Shown: positions 42,900-56,514 of the stretch, one piece after another
Position numbering within the stretch: position 1 is the stretch's first letter
Layout: the number at the start of each line of letters is the position of its first letter
Source: Mermis nigrescens
Lineage: Eukaryota > Nematoda > Enoplea > Mermithida > Mermithidae
Length of the DNA stretch: 64,000 nucleotides
Assembly: GCA_036768485.1 (NCBI GenBank)
Contig: JAVLUZ010000033.1
Span: 293,266 to 357,265, forward strand
Reading direction: 5' to 3'
Translations under genes and position numbers: made by a program
The notes under the pieces: model-generated
What the model was told of the DNA's origin: nothing
Databases searched by the model: none
The model's input: the letters and a program-made list of their open reading frames with translations, nothing else

Positions 42900-43070
42900 G
42901 GACCTCGGAGTATCTATCGCAGATCCTGTGCACGGATGGCGTAGGGGTCTGGACGCCTTCACCTCCTCGAAAATACGAAAGGCTCCAAAAATCAACCGAT
43001 CTCCAGAATTATCTACGCTATCTTGACGATTTCGCTTATCAGACCCTGCAGAATTTAGTCGCTGTCCCTT
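42900..43070. mobile_element. Family A-like repeat, shared by both duplication copies
   Basis: GGGGTCTGGACGCCTTCACC ... GACCCTGCAGAATTTAGTCG. The same insertion is at 47995-48180 in copy 2, so it preceded the duplication. Confidence 0.6.
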
Positions 43071-46000
43071 ATGATCCTCTGTCAGATTTGACTGAAATTT
43101 TAGTCCAAGTCTTCCAGTTGCTAGTAAAATTTTGCATTTTTATTAATTTAAAGACTAAATATTCGGAATTTTTCAAAATACACCTTTCTATAATTCTAGA
43201 TCACACGGGAATGTTGCTCTGTTTGTTTAACAGTCGACTACTTTGTAACGTACTTTCGATTATGAGTTGTAGCTGACTAAGCTAACGTGTATATTTTTTG
43301 GAATAATTGTAAATTGGTAAGTTATTTTCAGCTAATTCCTATAATTTTCATGATTTTTTATTGCTCAATAAATGTTAATTGAATTTAATTAATTTCCGTG
43401 CTTTATATTTTTAAAACAGGGTTTTGCTATTTTTCTATATATTTTTTGTAATATTTTTGTTAATTTTTATTTTTATCAAACATATTTATTTTTAAATTTG
43501 TTTTTGTATTCTAAATTATTTGCAATATCTTAAAAATTCCGGTACACACGTCGCAATTTAGATCGTCAAATTGTTTCTGTAAAGTTATAAATACATATTA
43601 TGAATTTTACGAGAAGCATTTATGCAGCCTGATTGGTCTGTAAACTTAATTTTTATCGTACACCATATCTACCTTTCGTTTCCGCTTTCATTCGTTCTGG
43701 TATCCTGACAATAAAACTTTTCAACAAAAAAAGATAATTGGAACACTCCTTTTCTAAGATAAATCTAAATTATTTCTTCACTTCCATTTCTACTTATATA
43801 TTGAATTGTTTGGCGCGTGAAGAATAACCGCATTTTCATCGTAAGTTATTGCATTCATACATAAATATTTTTTGCAAGCAGTTTCCAAAACATGCAACCT
43901 TCGGTTACAGCTCGATCATTTTTCAGCGATTAAAAATAGCGTAAAGCAAATTAGTTGAATGATAGCCAAAGGAAACGGATCAAGAATATAAAAAGGTGTA
44001 TTCAACTGCCTACAGATACTGCAAAGTTTCAAGGCAACAAAGGCAAGTAATGTTGCTGACAAAAGCTTGCAAGACTTAATAAAAGAGACATTTATAAAAT
44101 TACGTATATATTTTGGACAAAACAATAATTATAATTATTATTTTATGACCCAATTCGAAAAATAATGAGTTTTCCAGCAGAACAAACTGCATCCATTGTG
44201 CTTTTATTGTTGATAAGTCGTTTTCTGACATTTCTGACGATGCTCTATCTTTCCAGAGCATAAAAACAAAAAACGACTGGCATAAAAAAAAATAATAAAA
44301 ATAAAAAAAACAAAAAAACATGAAAACAAAAAAGCTTTTTTTGTAGAAAATTAGAATAAATTGTTTTTCTATTATTTACATGGCTGTGTTTCAAACAGTT
44401 AGTTTTCGAAGATCACGAAAAGAAAAAATAAAGGAAAATATATAATGCTAAATAGAAGGCTGTGATATTCTTTCGTAAGGTATTTTAATCGATATCTCCG
44501 CTCCTGGAATATTGACGAAACAGGTTTTTGACGTTGTGCCATCATGAGAGTAGGTCAAGCCCTTAGATTAAAAAAATTAATTTTCTACGAAAAATCAGGC
44601 GAGATAGAAGTCACTATAGATTAAAAACATCTTGAATTAAAGAAAAAAATAATAATTAAAAGTAAATTAATCTTAAAAATTAGAAAAAAACGTGAAAGTT
44701 TCAAGTCTTTTTAACTTTTTTCCGCGTCTTGAGCATCCAACATATATTTTTTTGTCCATTATTATAAAACCTAATTAACTTTCCGGTTGAGATATTCTCT
44801 GGTCGCTTTTAGTGGTAGACAAGAAATAGTTGCATCAACAATTAAAAATTTTTAATCTATCTCTTATTTGATTTATTTTACAACTGCACGTGTTGTACCA
44901 TTCTAACTGTGAATACAATGACTTTGTTATTTCTTCCTTGCAACGCTTACTTCCACTTAGTGAAACTGCTCTAGGAAACGGCATTGTTATTGCAGATTTT
45001 ATATTTTATTTAGGATTTGTTACCATAGACAGCGGCAAAAGTCCTAGATTCTAGAAGGTAGGTCACAATTTTTTCTAATTGCTAAAATGTCGTTTACAAG
45101 GCAAAAAATATTACTTTTATGTTTTTGATCAAATTTTATCCATACCATCAAACAGCCGCAAAAAAACTTTTCGAAAATTTTATTCTGAAGTGTTGAGGAG
45201 TTAGATTTTCATAATGATCCAAACATTTTATGCCCCGTGTAGGATAGCCTTTTTGTAATAAAAGACTCAATTTTGGATCTTTTCGTAGTAACATTATATA
45301 TGTTATTATATATATTATATATTTCACGATATGCCCAAACCTGTTTGTTTCATCAGTCAAATAATAGGTATTGCAAGAAATTGTCGACTACAAAAACTAT
45401 GGTAATAAATGCTGTTTTTTATATTGTTCAAATATTGTTTTTGAATTTAAAAAATGTAAGTTTATTTTTTGGCCAATGCATCCTGTTAAGAAAAGTAAAT
45501 AGATACCTGCGTAATAAGCTCATCCAAAGGCTAGCGATCTTATAATGATGATTTTTTGCTCCTTATTTAGCAACACGACGCATTTGAAAATAAAATAAAT
45601 CGACTTTTATACGTTTCCCTTGCATTATCGTTCATTTTCGTCTCTTCATATCCAAATGAATATTTCACACTTATGGCGGCAAAGGGTATTAGCGGCAATC
45701 AGTCTATTTGTGTTTTTTAATCCATTTTTTGATCAAATTCTGCAGTTGCTGTTGCAGAATCATACAATCCCTGAGCTCTTATTTATTACTTTTTCTAATG
45801 TTCTTATTTTATGCTTTATCTATTGTAAAACTGCAATAGATTCATATTTCAATACTGTTGCATCGATCACTCATTTGAATTAACGCATTACCGAGCTCCA
45901 TTCGTTAAAATCAAAAAATTACAAAATAAACATGAACAAATTTAAGAGATAATTTTTGGAGACTTTTTAATTGTGTGGAGAGTGTTTTGGATTTAATTCT

Positions 46001-46515
46001 GCAAAGGTATTCAGCAGAACCCCTAAATTCTTAAACGCAATTTACCTCTGTCACAGAAGTCCTACTTTAATATTACTTTTGAAAGCTTGATTGAAAATTT
46101 AATCATGAGATAGAAACCGCGAACCTCGTAGAAAAATTTGAAATGTCGCACTTTATCTCATTAGTAGTTTTATATTGTCATTCGATGCCTAATAAACTTT
46201 GCTATGCGCTTTATAGGTGAAATATTCGTGAGTCGCAAAGTAAAACTTGTAAAACCAAGTTCGATCTATTTAGTTTTCCCATCTCTGCAATAATCTATTC
46301 ACTGCATTTAGTGTCGTACTTATCATCCAGGCAAAACGTCAAACGCACGCTTTTAAATTTTGTTCTACTTTTGTTCTGGTTTTTCTACTCTATTTTTAAC
46401 TCATTTTTCTCTACAATTATATTTTTCGATTTATATTTCTCTAATTCCGCTTTAGGTAAAAGATTGCACTCGCCCGTTTCTGAATTTCGACGAATTTTTT
46501 TCTATTCAAAAGGTC

Positions 46516-46697
46516 ATGCTAAATTTATTTACTTACGCGACAATGATAATTTCATTATTGGCAGTTTGCCAGGGCGGGCCTCATCCTAATTATCGAATTC
46601 ATCGAAGTGCTAACGATTCACTGGCAACGAGCTTCAACAAATCTTTGGATAACGTCGAAGCTGCTGCAAATCCGAAGGAAGAGCCTTGTTTCAGAGT
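46516..46697 (+). CDS. Small secreted-peptide family, member 2, exon 1
   Basis: Begins ATG 46516; the frame is open to a TAA at 46699-46701 (61 aa) or to a donor GTAAAT after 46697. A signal peptide (residues about 1-21, TMIISLLAVCQGG) precedes NYRIHRSANDSLATS, NKSLDN and EEPCFR. Two N-x-S sequons (NDS, NKS) and one mature Cys are present. The ATG is preceded by CTGAATTTCGACGAATTT, shared with other members. A candidate exon 2 (46736-46772, EGIRRKKETR) would require a 38-bp intron, unusually short, so the simple 61-aa product is a real alternative. No known family is recognised. Confidence 0.6.
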
Positions 46698-46735
46698 GTA
46701 AATCCATGCGTCGCATATGATATTTTAAAATTCAG

Positions 46736-46772
46736 CTTTGAAGGAATCCGAAGAAAGAAAGAAACTCGATGA
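46736..46772 (+). CDS. Secreted-peptide member 2, candidate exon 2
   Basis: After acceptor AAATTCAG the phase-2 frame reads EGIRRKKETR and a TGA. Similarity to 41304-41373 in the other duplication copy supports a conserved piece. The short intron makes it doubtful. Confidence 0.3.
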
Positions 46773-48969
46773 GAATGCCAAATTGTGAAAGCGTATTGAT
46801 AAATCGATTTTAAAGTAGTTTTATTGCATATGAATGAAATTTTCGTTTTCGCTGAATGCCTTTGAATTGTCGAAAGCCATGTTTTCAAAAAATATTCTGT
46901 TAGCGCAGAATGTTGATGTGATTTCCCGAAAGTCTGATATGATATCTCAGTGAGTGTTTTCTGCATAATGCCATTTTCACACAAATTGAAGAATTTGGCA
47001 CATTTATGCTTGCAACTCTTGATATCTTGACACTTATAAAAAATTAAGAACAATAAATAATCTTCATTTATTGGGCTTCCATAAGAAGTAATGCATATTA
47101 TATAATATCATGATGCACCTATAGTATAGATGCAGACCGAAGCAATTATACCTCTTCACCCTTTAATCATGCTGTTCGTGAAATGACTATTTTTGAGATT
47201 AACACAAGAACCACTCGATGGATTTCAATAAAATAGAGTGTTTTGGGTATATAATTCTAAAATAAATATTTTGCTAAAAAATGTTATACTTGCTTTTGTC
47301 TACAGTATGTTATGCTCTAGAAACTGCTCAAACTTTCCATTTTTACTACATTATACAGGTTCTGCTTCATACTTCGGATAATAGCAAACTAGTTAGATAT
47401 TTTTTGGGCTCTGAGTTACACCCCTTTCTGTTCTTCGTCTTTCTGAATACCTAATCCTGCAAATTCAATTTAATTTTTTTCCAATATGGCTGCCCCCATA
47501 AGATATGCATTTTACTCGCGCTATTTTCCATATTATACAACCTTAAGGCAGATTTTAGAAAGCCCAAAAAGTTCTTTCGGATGATATCCTATTTGCCTCA
47601 TTTAGTAAAGAATTTAAGTTTTTTAATATGGCCGCAAGGGAGGCTATCACATTGTAACTATTGATGTTTTTAGCTTTTCTTTTGCGAATTCTTAACATAT
47701 TTCAAATTTTTTTCAATAAATTGCCAGAAAATGTAATGCCCTTTCTAATGAGCTATGTCTCATGTTCTGAACTCTTCTTGTTCGTTCAGGAAAAATCAAA
47801 AACTTCAAAAGTACTTATTGTACAGTGAAAAACGGCGGAGCATGTAAAGGACAGCTGGGGTTTTTTACTTGGCTTCAGTTACGAATTTGAATCGTTAGCA
47901 CATGATTATGTTTATCTTAATTATTATAATAATTATGATCATTATAATTATTATGTCTATCGTAATCTGATTATTTGTGTAAGCATCAGATCAAAAACTC
48001 TGATTCGGGACCCTGGATTATCTATTGCAGATCAGGTGCTAATATTGGCGAGATGGGTCTGGACGTCTCTCACCCCTTAAGAAAAGACCCCAAAAATATC
48101 AAGAGACCTGCAGAATTATATTTTGGTGCTATTTTAGCGAATGTGGCCATCAGACCCCTCGCAGAATTCAGTTGCCGCTACTGTGTGATTCTGTGTTAGA
48201 CTTGACTGCAATTTTGATTAAAGTCTTCTGGTTGCTAGTAAAATTTTGCATTTTAATTGAATTAAAAATTAAATCTTTTGCATCAGACACATGCTCTGTT
48301 TGTTTAAGTGGCGACTTTGTAATGTACTTTTAAAATGGAAGCTAACTCGCACCTGACTATAAGTAACGTTTGTTTTTTAAATAATTATTAATAAACGACT
48401 TTTTTTAATTAATTCCATTTATTTCTTAATTTTTTTACTCCTATGATGTGTAATTAAGTTTGATACTGAATACTTTTTATTAAAAAGTGTTTTGCGTTTT
48501 CTTATTACATTTTTTTGCAACATTTTTTTGCTATTTTTATACTATTTTTAAAAAATTTATGTACTACTACTTATTTCTTATCTTGTGTTCTAGTTTATTT
48601 GCAACCTGTTCAAATTTTATTCCCCGATACGCAAGTCGCAATGTAGATTGCCAAATTTTTTCTGTAAAGTTAGAAATAAAGATTATGAGTTTTATAGGAA
48701 TCATTTCGTCAGTGTGATTGGTCTGTAAGTTTAATTTCTGTCGTAGTCCATATATACCTTTCGTTGAAGCTTCCATTCGCTCGCCTCTTTCCATGTCCCT
48801 TATAAAATAATAATTGCTCACAATTTTCCTTCGAAAACTTTCTTTTTTATTTTGAATTTGATGCTGATTTCCTGATCTCAATAAATCAATTCTCATTTTT
48901 TTAATCAATTTAGTTGAGTAGTCCTTTTCTCTTTAGAAGACTTGAAGTTCTTAATTTAATAAAAATATT

Positions 48970-49040
48970 ATGCGGAACAGCGCATATAGTTCGCGTCATT
49001 ATTGCGATTCTTTTGTTCGTTTGAGCTTTGCCAAAAATTA
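48970..49040 (+). pseudogene. Decayed copy of the His-rich peptide's signal region
   Basis: ATGCGGAACAGC, then GCGTCATTATTGCG and CTTTGCCAA. These match the first about 70 bp of the gene at 33948 with indels that shift the frame. The His-rich part is absent. Confidence 0.55.
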
Positions 49041-49849
49041 AAATACCCAGTTCATTAGTTAGTTATTCCAAAACCTTAAATACTGCTGTAGAAATTTTAT
49101 GGCAGTAATTTTTGAAATTGTTGGTTAGCATTGATTTCTTATTTATTTATCTAGAAACAGCACATGTTATATTTTGTATTGTATATAAATTAATTCGTGG
49201 AAAATTATCGGAAATCGCAGATAATGTTGATGTACAGAAGGGATAAAACGATGATCGCCGTGCAAACAGTCACTCAACCTAATTGTGCTGCCTGAACGAA
49301 CATGAGAAGATATTTTTAAAGAAAAGATTATATTACTGTCTAGTTTTAAAAATTGAGTTTCTGAATGTTACGAAAAGAAAAACAAACAAAGAATATATAA
49401 TGCAGAATGGTAAGCTAGTATCTTTCGTACGGATTATAAATCGATATGGCTGCTTCCAAAATATTAACGATAAGTCCGTTATGACGTTATGTCAAGGCTC
49501 AGGCAAGCCCGTAGAAGAAAATAAATAATCTTTCTGAGGAAATCCAGGCCAAATTAAGGCTATCATAGACCAAAGTGTGAATCATAAAAATACACGCTAA
49601 TATATAACATAAAAAATAAAATTAAACAATAAAACAAAAATTAAATAGAAGCATAAAAATAGAAAAAAAGTACTTAAAGTTTGTAGCTTTTTTGACTATT
49701 TTTCCTCGCTTCACAAATTTTAGGCATCCACCATGTATTAAAAAATCGCTTTTATGACATTTGTTGGTCGATAGGTGGTTCCACGAGGCTAAAAAGGATG
49801 GCTTCAAAATGAAAACAACGTCCGGTTTTCGCCAAGTGCATTGTCTATG

Positions 49850-52800
49850 AAAGCATAATGGGAGTCGGTTAGGCCCTCAGAATCAAGAATGCCCTCACAA
49901 ACTACGTTAGACCCACCAAAATGAAAGTTTTGGCATTTTCTTGACTATTTTCGCCGCTTTTGCCTAACCCGAACCCCAACATCATTTTCACCAAAACATG
50001 TAAAATTTGCTCTTTATGGTCTACTGTGCTTGACCCAGGAAATCATATGTAATGATTGAATGCACTTTCGGATCAGTTTTCAAAGAGCTCTCAAATACAT
50101 GCAAATTGAGCACTGAGAATACAGTAATCCGCTTGCAGTGCATAATAAAAGTATATGTGATTGTTGACACCTGAAAAAAGTGGTTCATATCTTTTAGGTT
50201 TTTTGAGCAAATCTCAAGATCCATTCAACTATTTTTAAAAAGGTAAAGTTTTTCTGATAGAAAAACTTAGGGCCCAACTATTTTGGGAAAAAAATTTTAA
50301 AAATATCAAGACATTATACTTGTGTAGCATGAAAATGACGAAAAATTGCTACTGCTATCATTATGCACACATTGTAGGCAGAATGCCCGACAGTAGCAAA
50401 ATAGTTGCCTCTATGAACAAGCTTTGTTGTACAATAATTTTTTAAACAGAAGTTTCTCGTTCTTTAGATTTGCTCAATACAAATTTTTAGCATGGAGGCA
50501 GCCATATTGGAAAAATGACGTTTTAGTTTATATCTCTTGACCTACTTTATATTATTCCGTGTTTGAGAGCATTTTGGAATGTGCTCACAAAGCGCTTTGC
50601 ACTGAGTGTTCATTTGCATGGCGTACACAAGTTTTAAGAAAAAATCAATATTGCTGCCATGTAGGCCGCCATTTTGGAAAATATGCAATTTTTGCGCTTT
50701 TTGATCTCTGATCTTTGACTGATCTAATGCGGTTCAAATTTTTACACATAGACATACATAAAAATTTTATGCTCTTTGATGAAATATGTTTAACAGATCA
50801 ATTCCCGTGTGTTTTATCGAATTTTATGTTTTTTCTTCAAAAATCATTCATGTTACACTGAAAACGATGTGCCCCACAATTTCACTGCTTTATGTGTGTT
50901 TACAAGGCATCAGAAGTGAATGCTTTGCCCAAAGGCTTCCGAATGAATGAATGAAATTTATATTATTCAATTATCTTCATTTTGTGCTCCTTATCCTACT
51001 TGCACATAAGCTTCTTTTGGCACTAGGTCTAAGTTGAGCATTTTTTGGCAAAGTCCGTCTTTTTCTGGATTTGAAACTATCTGAAAAATCTTTTGTTTTG
51101 TAAATCGCGCAGTCAATCTTAGTGAGACACATATATTTGCATTTTTCCAAATGCTAATAAATCAGTCTAAGCACGTGTATGTACAAAAAAGTAGACACTT
51201 CTTATTTAGCCACTTGTTGCGAGATAATTCATCGGTAATTTCGGTTGCAAGCACCGTCCTCATACACATTTTTCATTATAAAATTATTTCTCTAAATCTT
51301 ATTTTACGGACACAATTTCGTTAGAAATAAGAGCATATCCGCCGTAATGCTGGCCATCATCTGTTTTGACAGATTTTTCTGATCTTTTCACACGTATTAT
51401 GACTATAAATGCATTTTGCATATAAGATGCTAAATTCGTACATAATTATCAAATTCAGGCACTGCACGCTTACTTCTGCTTAAGAGATAAATTTGTTTGT
51501 TTTAGCGGTTGCACATGAATTCGACAAATATGTAGGTCATTCATAGCGAACTATTTACTTTTTTTCATTTGAAAAAAGTGGTTAATTATAAATTGTTAAC
51601 ATGTGTCACAAGTATGTTATATATTTTAAGACGCAAAAAAAGATAAGAAGCACTCGGATGGAGATATCGTTTTTCGTCCATCTATACATCTCATCGTGCG
51701 TTCTTTTCATCATCACTCACCACCCGATGTGCATGTAGGAGAGGTTTGGATGTATTAAGTCCATTTGACGGCAAGAGGGGAGCATTATCCGCGGAAAAAG
51801 TCATATTAAAACTGAAAATGGATTGAAATAAAATTTTTTGCCAAAGTGCTCGAAACCTACTATTCCCTATGCGAGGGTGGGGGGATTTAGGAAAGTTTAG
51901 ACCCCGAGAATCCAATAGACCCCCAGAACCAGTAGAACCTTTAATTCAATTTGCGGCGGTCTTTTAAACATTTTTGCCAGCTTTACACCAACCAACCTCT
52001 GAATTTGATCACAACCCATGTATGCTACCTTCCCGCAGGGTTCGGAATCGGCTGACCGAGTGGAAGGGGGCATATGCACGTATTTTGGGGTAGGGCGGGG
52101 AGCTGACTCTCAGATTGGCTAACGAACCCCGCAAATGACTGTTGTCCTTCAGAACTGTCGCTTCTCCGAAAAATCATTAAAAACGTGTTTTATAAAGCAT
52201 TTGAGCTATATTTTAGCTTAAAACTATCAAATTTCAATGCTCATTCTTTGACTGCTATTTGTTCAATTTACTCCAATTTTTCGAATTTTTTCATGCACCG
52301 TCTATAACATCGAAAAATAGTGTTTAGCGTGTATCATGGCTTTTGAGCCCAAAAAGGGCAGCTTTAAAGATTTTGACATTGAACCCCTGAATTTCTCTAG
52401 TGGTACATACATGTTGGGTAGAGGGCTTAATTTTATGCTAAAATGACATTAAAAACAGCGATTTATGTTAAAATAACGTAAAAATCATACTTCTCCGGAG
52501 CTTTCGCTAAATTGCAAGTAATTCTGTTCGAAAATTTTGATTTTCATAATGTTTTGGTCTTGATTTTGCCTCAATTGTTTTCCAAAAATCTGTATTCCTC
52601 TTTCTAGTTGTTTAGATAAATCCTTAAACTCCTGTGACCATACAATGGCGCAAAGGTTTGCCTTCTCAATTTTAGTTTTAATTTGCAGTTGCTTTTAGGC
52701 TTGGCTTTTTTCTTTAAATATTTTTTTTATTTATTACGTTTATTATATGTATTTTTTCTTTAGGTTTGCAGAGCATTGCGGAAGCGACAGTTTTACTTCA

Positions 52801-53190
52801 CATATTAATACCCCCTAGAATTGTGCTTTGGTGAATTTATTTTCTGCGCTTTTTTCGTTTAAGCAAATTGCCAACGTAAATAAAAACTAAAAAGTTTAAT
52901 TGATTAATTTATTAAAATATTAAAACAACGGACATTTAAATGAATAGTAAAGTTTTGTAAATCAAAAAAGTCTGAAATTCTCGGCAATTATTACGCAATT
53001 CATTTGTGTCTCCAAATATATTTAGCAGGAAAGTTTAAATTGCGATTTATATTAATTATTTTTTAAATTGTAATAATGTGCTTTAAAAGGCTCTGGAGCC
53101 AATTTCGAAAATTTTATCATAGTAATAGGACAAAGAATGATTATAAGATAATTTAAAAAACGCATCATTTTATTTCAATCGACCGCACAT
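49850..53190. other. No recognised gene; scattered repeats
   Basis: 50480-50930 contains ATGGAGGCAGCCATATTGG and GGCCGCCATTTTGG pieces, related to AATATGGCTGCCCCC at 47486 and GGCTGCTTCC at 49450. 51700-52440 contains family A and B fragments (GACCCCCAGAACC and a TGAACCCCTGAATTTC tail). No gene is supported. Confidence 0.45.
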
Positions 53191-53377
53191 CATTGACAGT
53201 TTTGTTTGGTGTTAGAGAATTAACTTCGTCATGCAATTTATTTAGTGAAGTGTTCGAACGTACGCTTTTGCTTTTTATTTATATTCCGATTTTCCTCGCT
53301 TATTTTTTAGCTTATATTGTACGAAAAATATTTTTAAGATTTCAGAATTTTTTTATATTTTTTAGGTTGCGCCTATT

Positions 53378-53532
53378 ATGTCGAATTTTGTCATTTTCGC
53401 GACTTTGTCGATTTTATTTTTGGCAATTTGCCAAACCGTGCCTATTCACGACTCCTCGTCAACGAATAACAGAGAATCTTTGGGAAACAACGAAGCCGCT
53501 TCAACCCAAGAGGCTGAACCTTGCTACGAAGT
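53378..53532 (+). CDS. Small secreted-peptide family, member 3, exon 1
   Basis: ATG 53378. A signal peptide (IFATLSILFLAICQT) is followed by a short mature part ending EAEPCYE. The ANDSL sequon block of the other members is reduced to STNNRESLGN. The frame reaches TAA at 53534-53536 (52 aa), or a donor GTAAAT follows 53532, joining in phase 2 to an exon at 53950-54049. An acceptor-like TTTTTTAGG lies 15 bp upstream of the ATG. Novel family; secretion is predicted from the N-terminus only. Confidence 0.55.
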
Positions 53533-53949
53533 GTAAATATAATGACTATCCTACATTTCAAAGAAACATTCTTTCCATATAAGCTCGTTTTCAAGCTTCT
53601 ATATTTAGCAAAATTTTTCGACTAAATTTCTTCAATTTACTATTTTATTTTTTATGCATTTCTTTTTGTTTCTTTAGAAATGTTTGGCTTTTTCGATTCT
53701 TCCAATATTCTTTCAAAATTTTTTGTTTCGATGTTTGGATTTTTTCAAGCTTTTCGTTTTAACATTTTTCATTCTTTTCAACCCTTAACTGTTGCAAAAT
53801 TTCTATCTTAAACATTTTAAAACATGACAACGTTTTAACATTTTTGGTTTCGATTTTTCGCTTCTTTTTTATTATTTTTTTCCAACTAGCTCGCTAGATG
53901 TAATTATTGTTTATTCCCAAATAAATCTTGTTCTCTTTATTATCAAAAG

Positions 53950-54049
53950 GACAGCAACGATAACGATGCCCAAAACGACTAAGGTCGTCGTACGCAGCCT
54001 TTCTATTCAACCCGAGGGAACGAACAAGCTTGAAGAAGAAGTTAAATAA
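53950..54049 (+). CDS. Secreted-peptide member 3, candidate exon 2
   Basis: After acceptor TATTATCAAAAG the phase-2 frame reads MPKTTKVVVRSLSIQPEG and NKLEEEVK to a TAA. The intron is 417 bp. The acceptor context TATCAAAAGGA and the following GCCCAA..ACGAC match 61279-61305 beside member 4, supporting a conserved second exon. Confidence 0.45.
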
Positions 54050-54059
54050 TGTGAAACTT

Positions 54060-56510
54060 TTTCTGATGGAACGATTTTTACTTAGATTTATTATATTGAA
54101 TTATGAATTATTGAATTATATAATAATGTATTGAATTTTCGCTTTAATTGAAAAATAAACTAGATTTTAGTTGTGGTTATCTTTAAGAGGTTGTTTTAGG
54201 ATTAAAAGGAGCTCGTAATGCTGCAAAAAATTAGCGTAAGCAACCTTAGATGCGCAGCATCGCTTGTATGGAAACTAGTCAGTGAGCTTTTTGGGGCCAA
54301 AATAGCCGCAAGAAGTAGTCCAAGTAGAAAATGGCGTTAAAAAATGTATGTTTACGTTAAACCGGAATTTTGCTAAATTTTAACATTTTTGCAGAAAATT
54401 TGGGATTTTGATCCATTTTTTGCTTTCTCTCTATCATACTTTTTCCAGAAAAGTTGCAAGTATAGATCCTCTAATTTCTTTCTCTACGTGCCTGTCTGGT
54501 ATCAACTGTGACTCTCAAGTATACAAGGTAGAACATGAAAGATCGAGGAAATTTATTTCATCGATGTATTCAGAAGATATGTTCATGAAGTTAAGTCTTT
54601 AGATAATTCATACAAAATTAAATAATAAAACTTTAGTCATAATATGCATTAGACAAAAACAAAATAGGTATAACAATATCGCAGAAGCGGTAAAATACCG
54701 TAGAAGTTTCTCAATTAAGTAAACAAACAAATAAATAAACGAATATAAAATAAAATGTAATGAAATACTCAATAAATCAATCATATTTACCTATGCAGCT
54801 CAAGATAATGCAATAACGAGTATGTAAATATATATAGAATATTTTGATTATAATTGTGGCTGCGTTGGACACATTGCGAATTATAGAAAAACGTTTTTAA
54901 AAAGAGTAGAAATGGTGCTCTACAAAGTTGTGTCAAATTTTATTGCTTTATCTCTTCATTCAGATAATTTAGTTTAACAAGTCTTTTTGACAAAACAACT
55001 AATGAAGGAGTTACATAGTAGGTGCTATAGTTAATTACTTTGAATCATAATTGAATAATTAAAATAGTCTTAATTGAAATTTTCGAGACTGTTCACAGTG
55101 AAGTGGCTCGAATGAAATCAAGATTCAATCTAACATCACAGAGCAAGGTGATAATAACAAAACATTTATAGTCTGGTGAAGTAAATGCATATGAATTAAC
55201 TTGACACATAGAGCTTTATAGAACTTGAAATGTTTTTTTCTGCTACAGTGACTCTGTTTCGTGATCAGTGTATGAAGTCGGTTTTTCGAATTTTGTTCAT
55301 TTTATTATGCATGGGCTTACTTTTCTAATGTCGTGGCATAGGCAGCATCATCTTTGAAGAAAAGCCTCATTGTAATACAAAAATGAAGGACAAAATACAA
55401 TTACGCTAAGTTTTTAAGTCATGCTATCAATTGTTCAGTTTACTTACATTACCCAAACGTAGTCCTTTACGTTATTATGTTTATCAAAGCACCTCAGCCT
55501 GTACACTGCTTTGTGATTAAACTGTGTCCGCTATATTTACAATCTCTAACGTTTCTTATCAGTAAGTGCCTCTATGAAGAAAATTTGTGTAATTTAGATT
55601 TACGTTCTTTTACTAGTGTAATGTTCGGACCACTAGGGGTGACAAAACAAACCACACAATGATGCACATGGGCCGATATAGGGACCATACAGTCAGTGAG
55701 TCTCGGCAGAGACCGGCCAATATGACCTCAAAGGACTAGTTAGTGTTAGAAAAGTTAAAATTGCGTAAAAGCTGTCTTAATACAAAGTTCTTCGTCAATT
55801 TGAAACAATTTTGAAGACAAATTTCAATTTTCATCGATTTTTTGCTATCATCTTGCTTCATTTTCCACATAACGATTTTCTATTTTTCCATTCTGGGGTC
55901 CTAGACCTCACAAATCCCACACGTGCATCTGGTCAATAAAAGGTCGTTTTTTCTATATTACAAAAATTTAGTGTTATTATAATATTCCTCGATCTGATCT
56001 TCCTTTAGTGTTATTACTACATCGGATTAACGTTACTAAGCCCTTGCAGATGTGATCTGAATAACTGTTGTCATCATTAATTAGTGGCACAAAATTAAGG
56101 TTGAGGATAAGTGAAAGAAGCATCAATTTAGTAGAAGTGACGCTAAAATTTGCCCACTTAAGCAGAACAAAACTTCCTAGTTGCCAAAAAAAGTTGCTTA
56201 ATTCTCAAAAAGTGAATGATGTTTGCCTGAAATCAGCCGATAGCTGCTTAGTTTGAATAAGCTATCTCATTCGAAAAGTGATAGTCAATGTGATAGCTTG
56301 ATTACCAATATGGGCACAGTTGCACCAAAGACTTGTTGTAAGTGATAACAAATTACGAGTCCAGCTAAAAACCACTGGTGTTACAATGACTTTTTAGAGG
56401 TTCAATTTTTCAATAAGTTAAAACATTTGTTCTGCAGGTTTCGCTTTTCTAGTAGAATACTCGTAAGTCGGTTTGCAATGATTTCTTTAAAAGTTCATTT
56501 TTTCACTAGT
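54060..56510. other. No recognised gene; family D repeats at 54235-54500 and 55690-55930
   Basis: Both repeats share the TTTTGC, GATTTTTTGC and ACGTGC..TCTGGT pieces of 10060-10350. The remainder is AT-rich without supported coding. Confidence 0.5.
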
Positions 56511-56514
56511 CACA

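Larger units (their letters stand above)
37080..44900. repeat. Segmental duplication, copy 1
   Basis: Colinear blocks match copy 2 (45430-49830): 37105-37330 with 45450-45650; 39080-39480 with 45730-46010; 40090-40520 with 46150-46690; 41290-41480 with 46735-46900; 42820-43200 with 47900-48290; 43480-43700 with 48570-48780; 44390-44640 with 49340-49580. Copy 1 is longer because of extra insertions (family A, E and GTGTAAA repeats). Identity is moderate, so the duplication is old. Confidence 0.75.
45430..49830. repeat. Segmental duplication, copy 2
   Basis: Counterpart of 37080-44900 (block list given there). It contains the apparently intact secreted-peptide member at 46516 and a decayed His-rich-type signal-peptide sequence at 48970. 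Confidence 0.75.

Noticed and set aside
43916..44321. Two overlapping hydrophobic minus-strand frames
   Set aside because: They are in different phases, flanked by A/T-homopolymer-rich DNA, with no recognisable family.
47915..47955. AT palindrome around TGATCA
   Set aside because: The pairing is offset and is expected in such AT-rich sequence.
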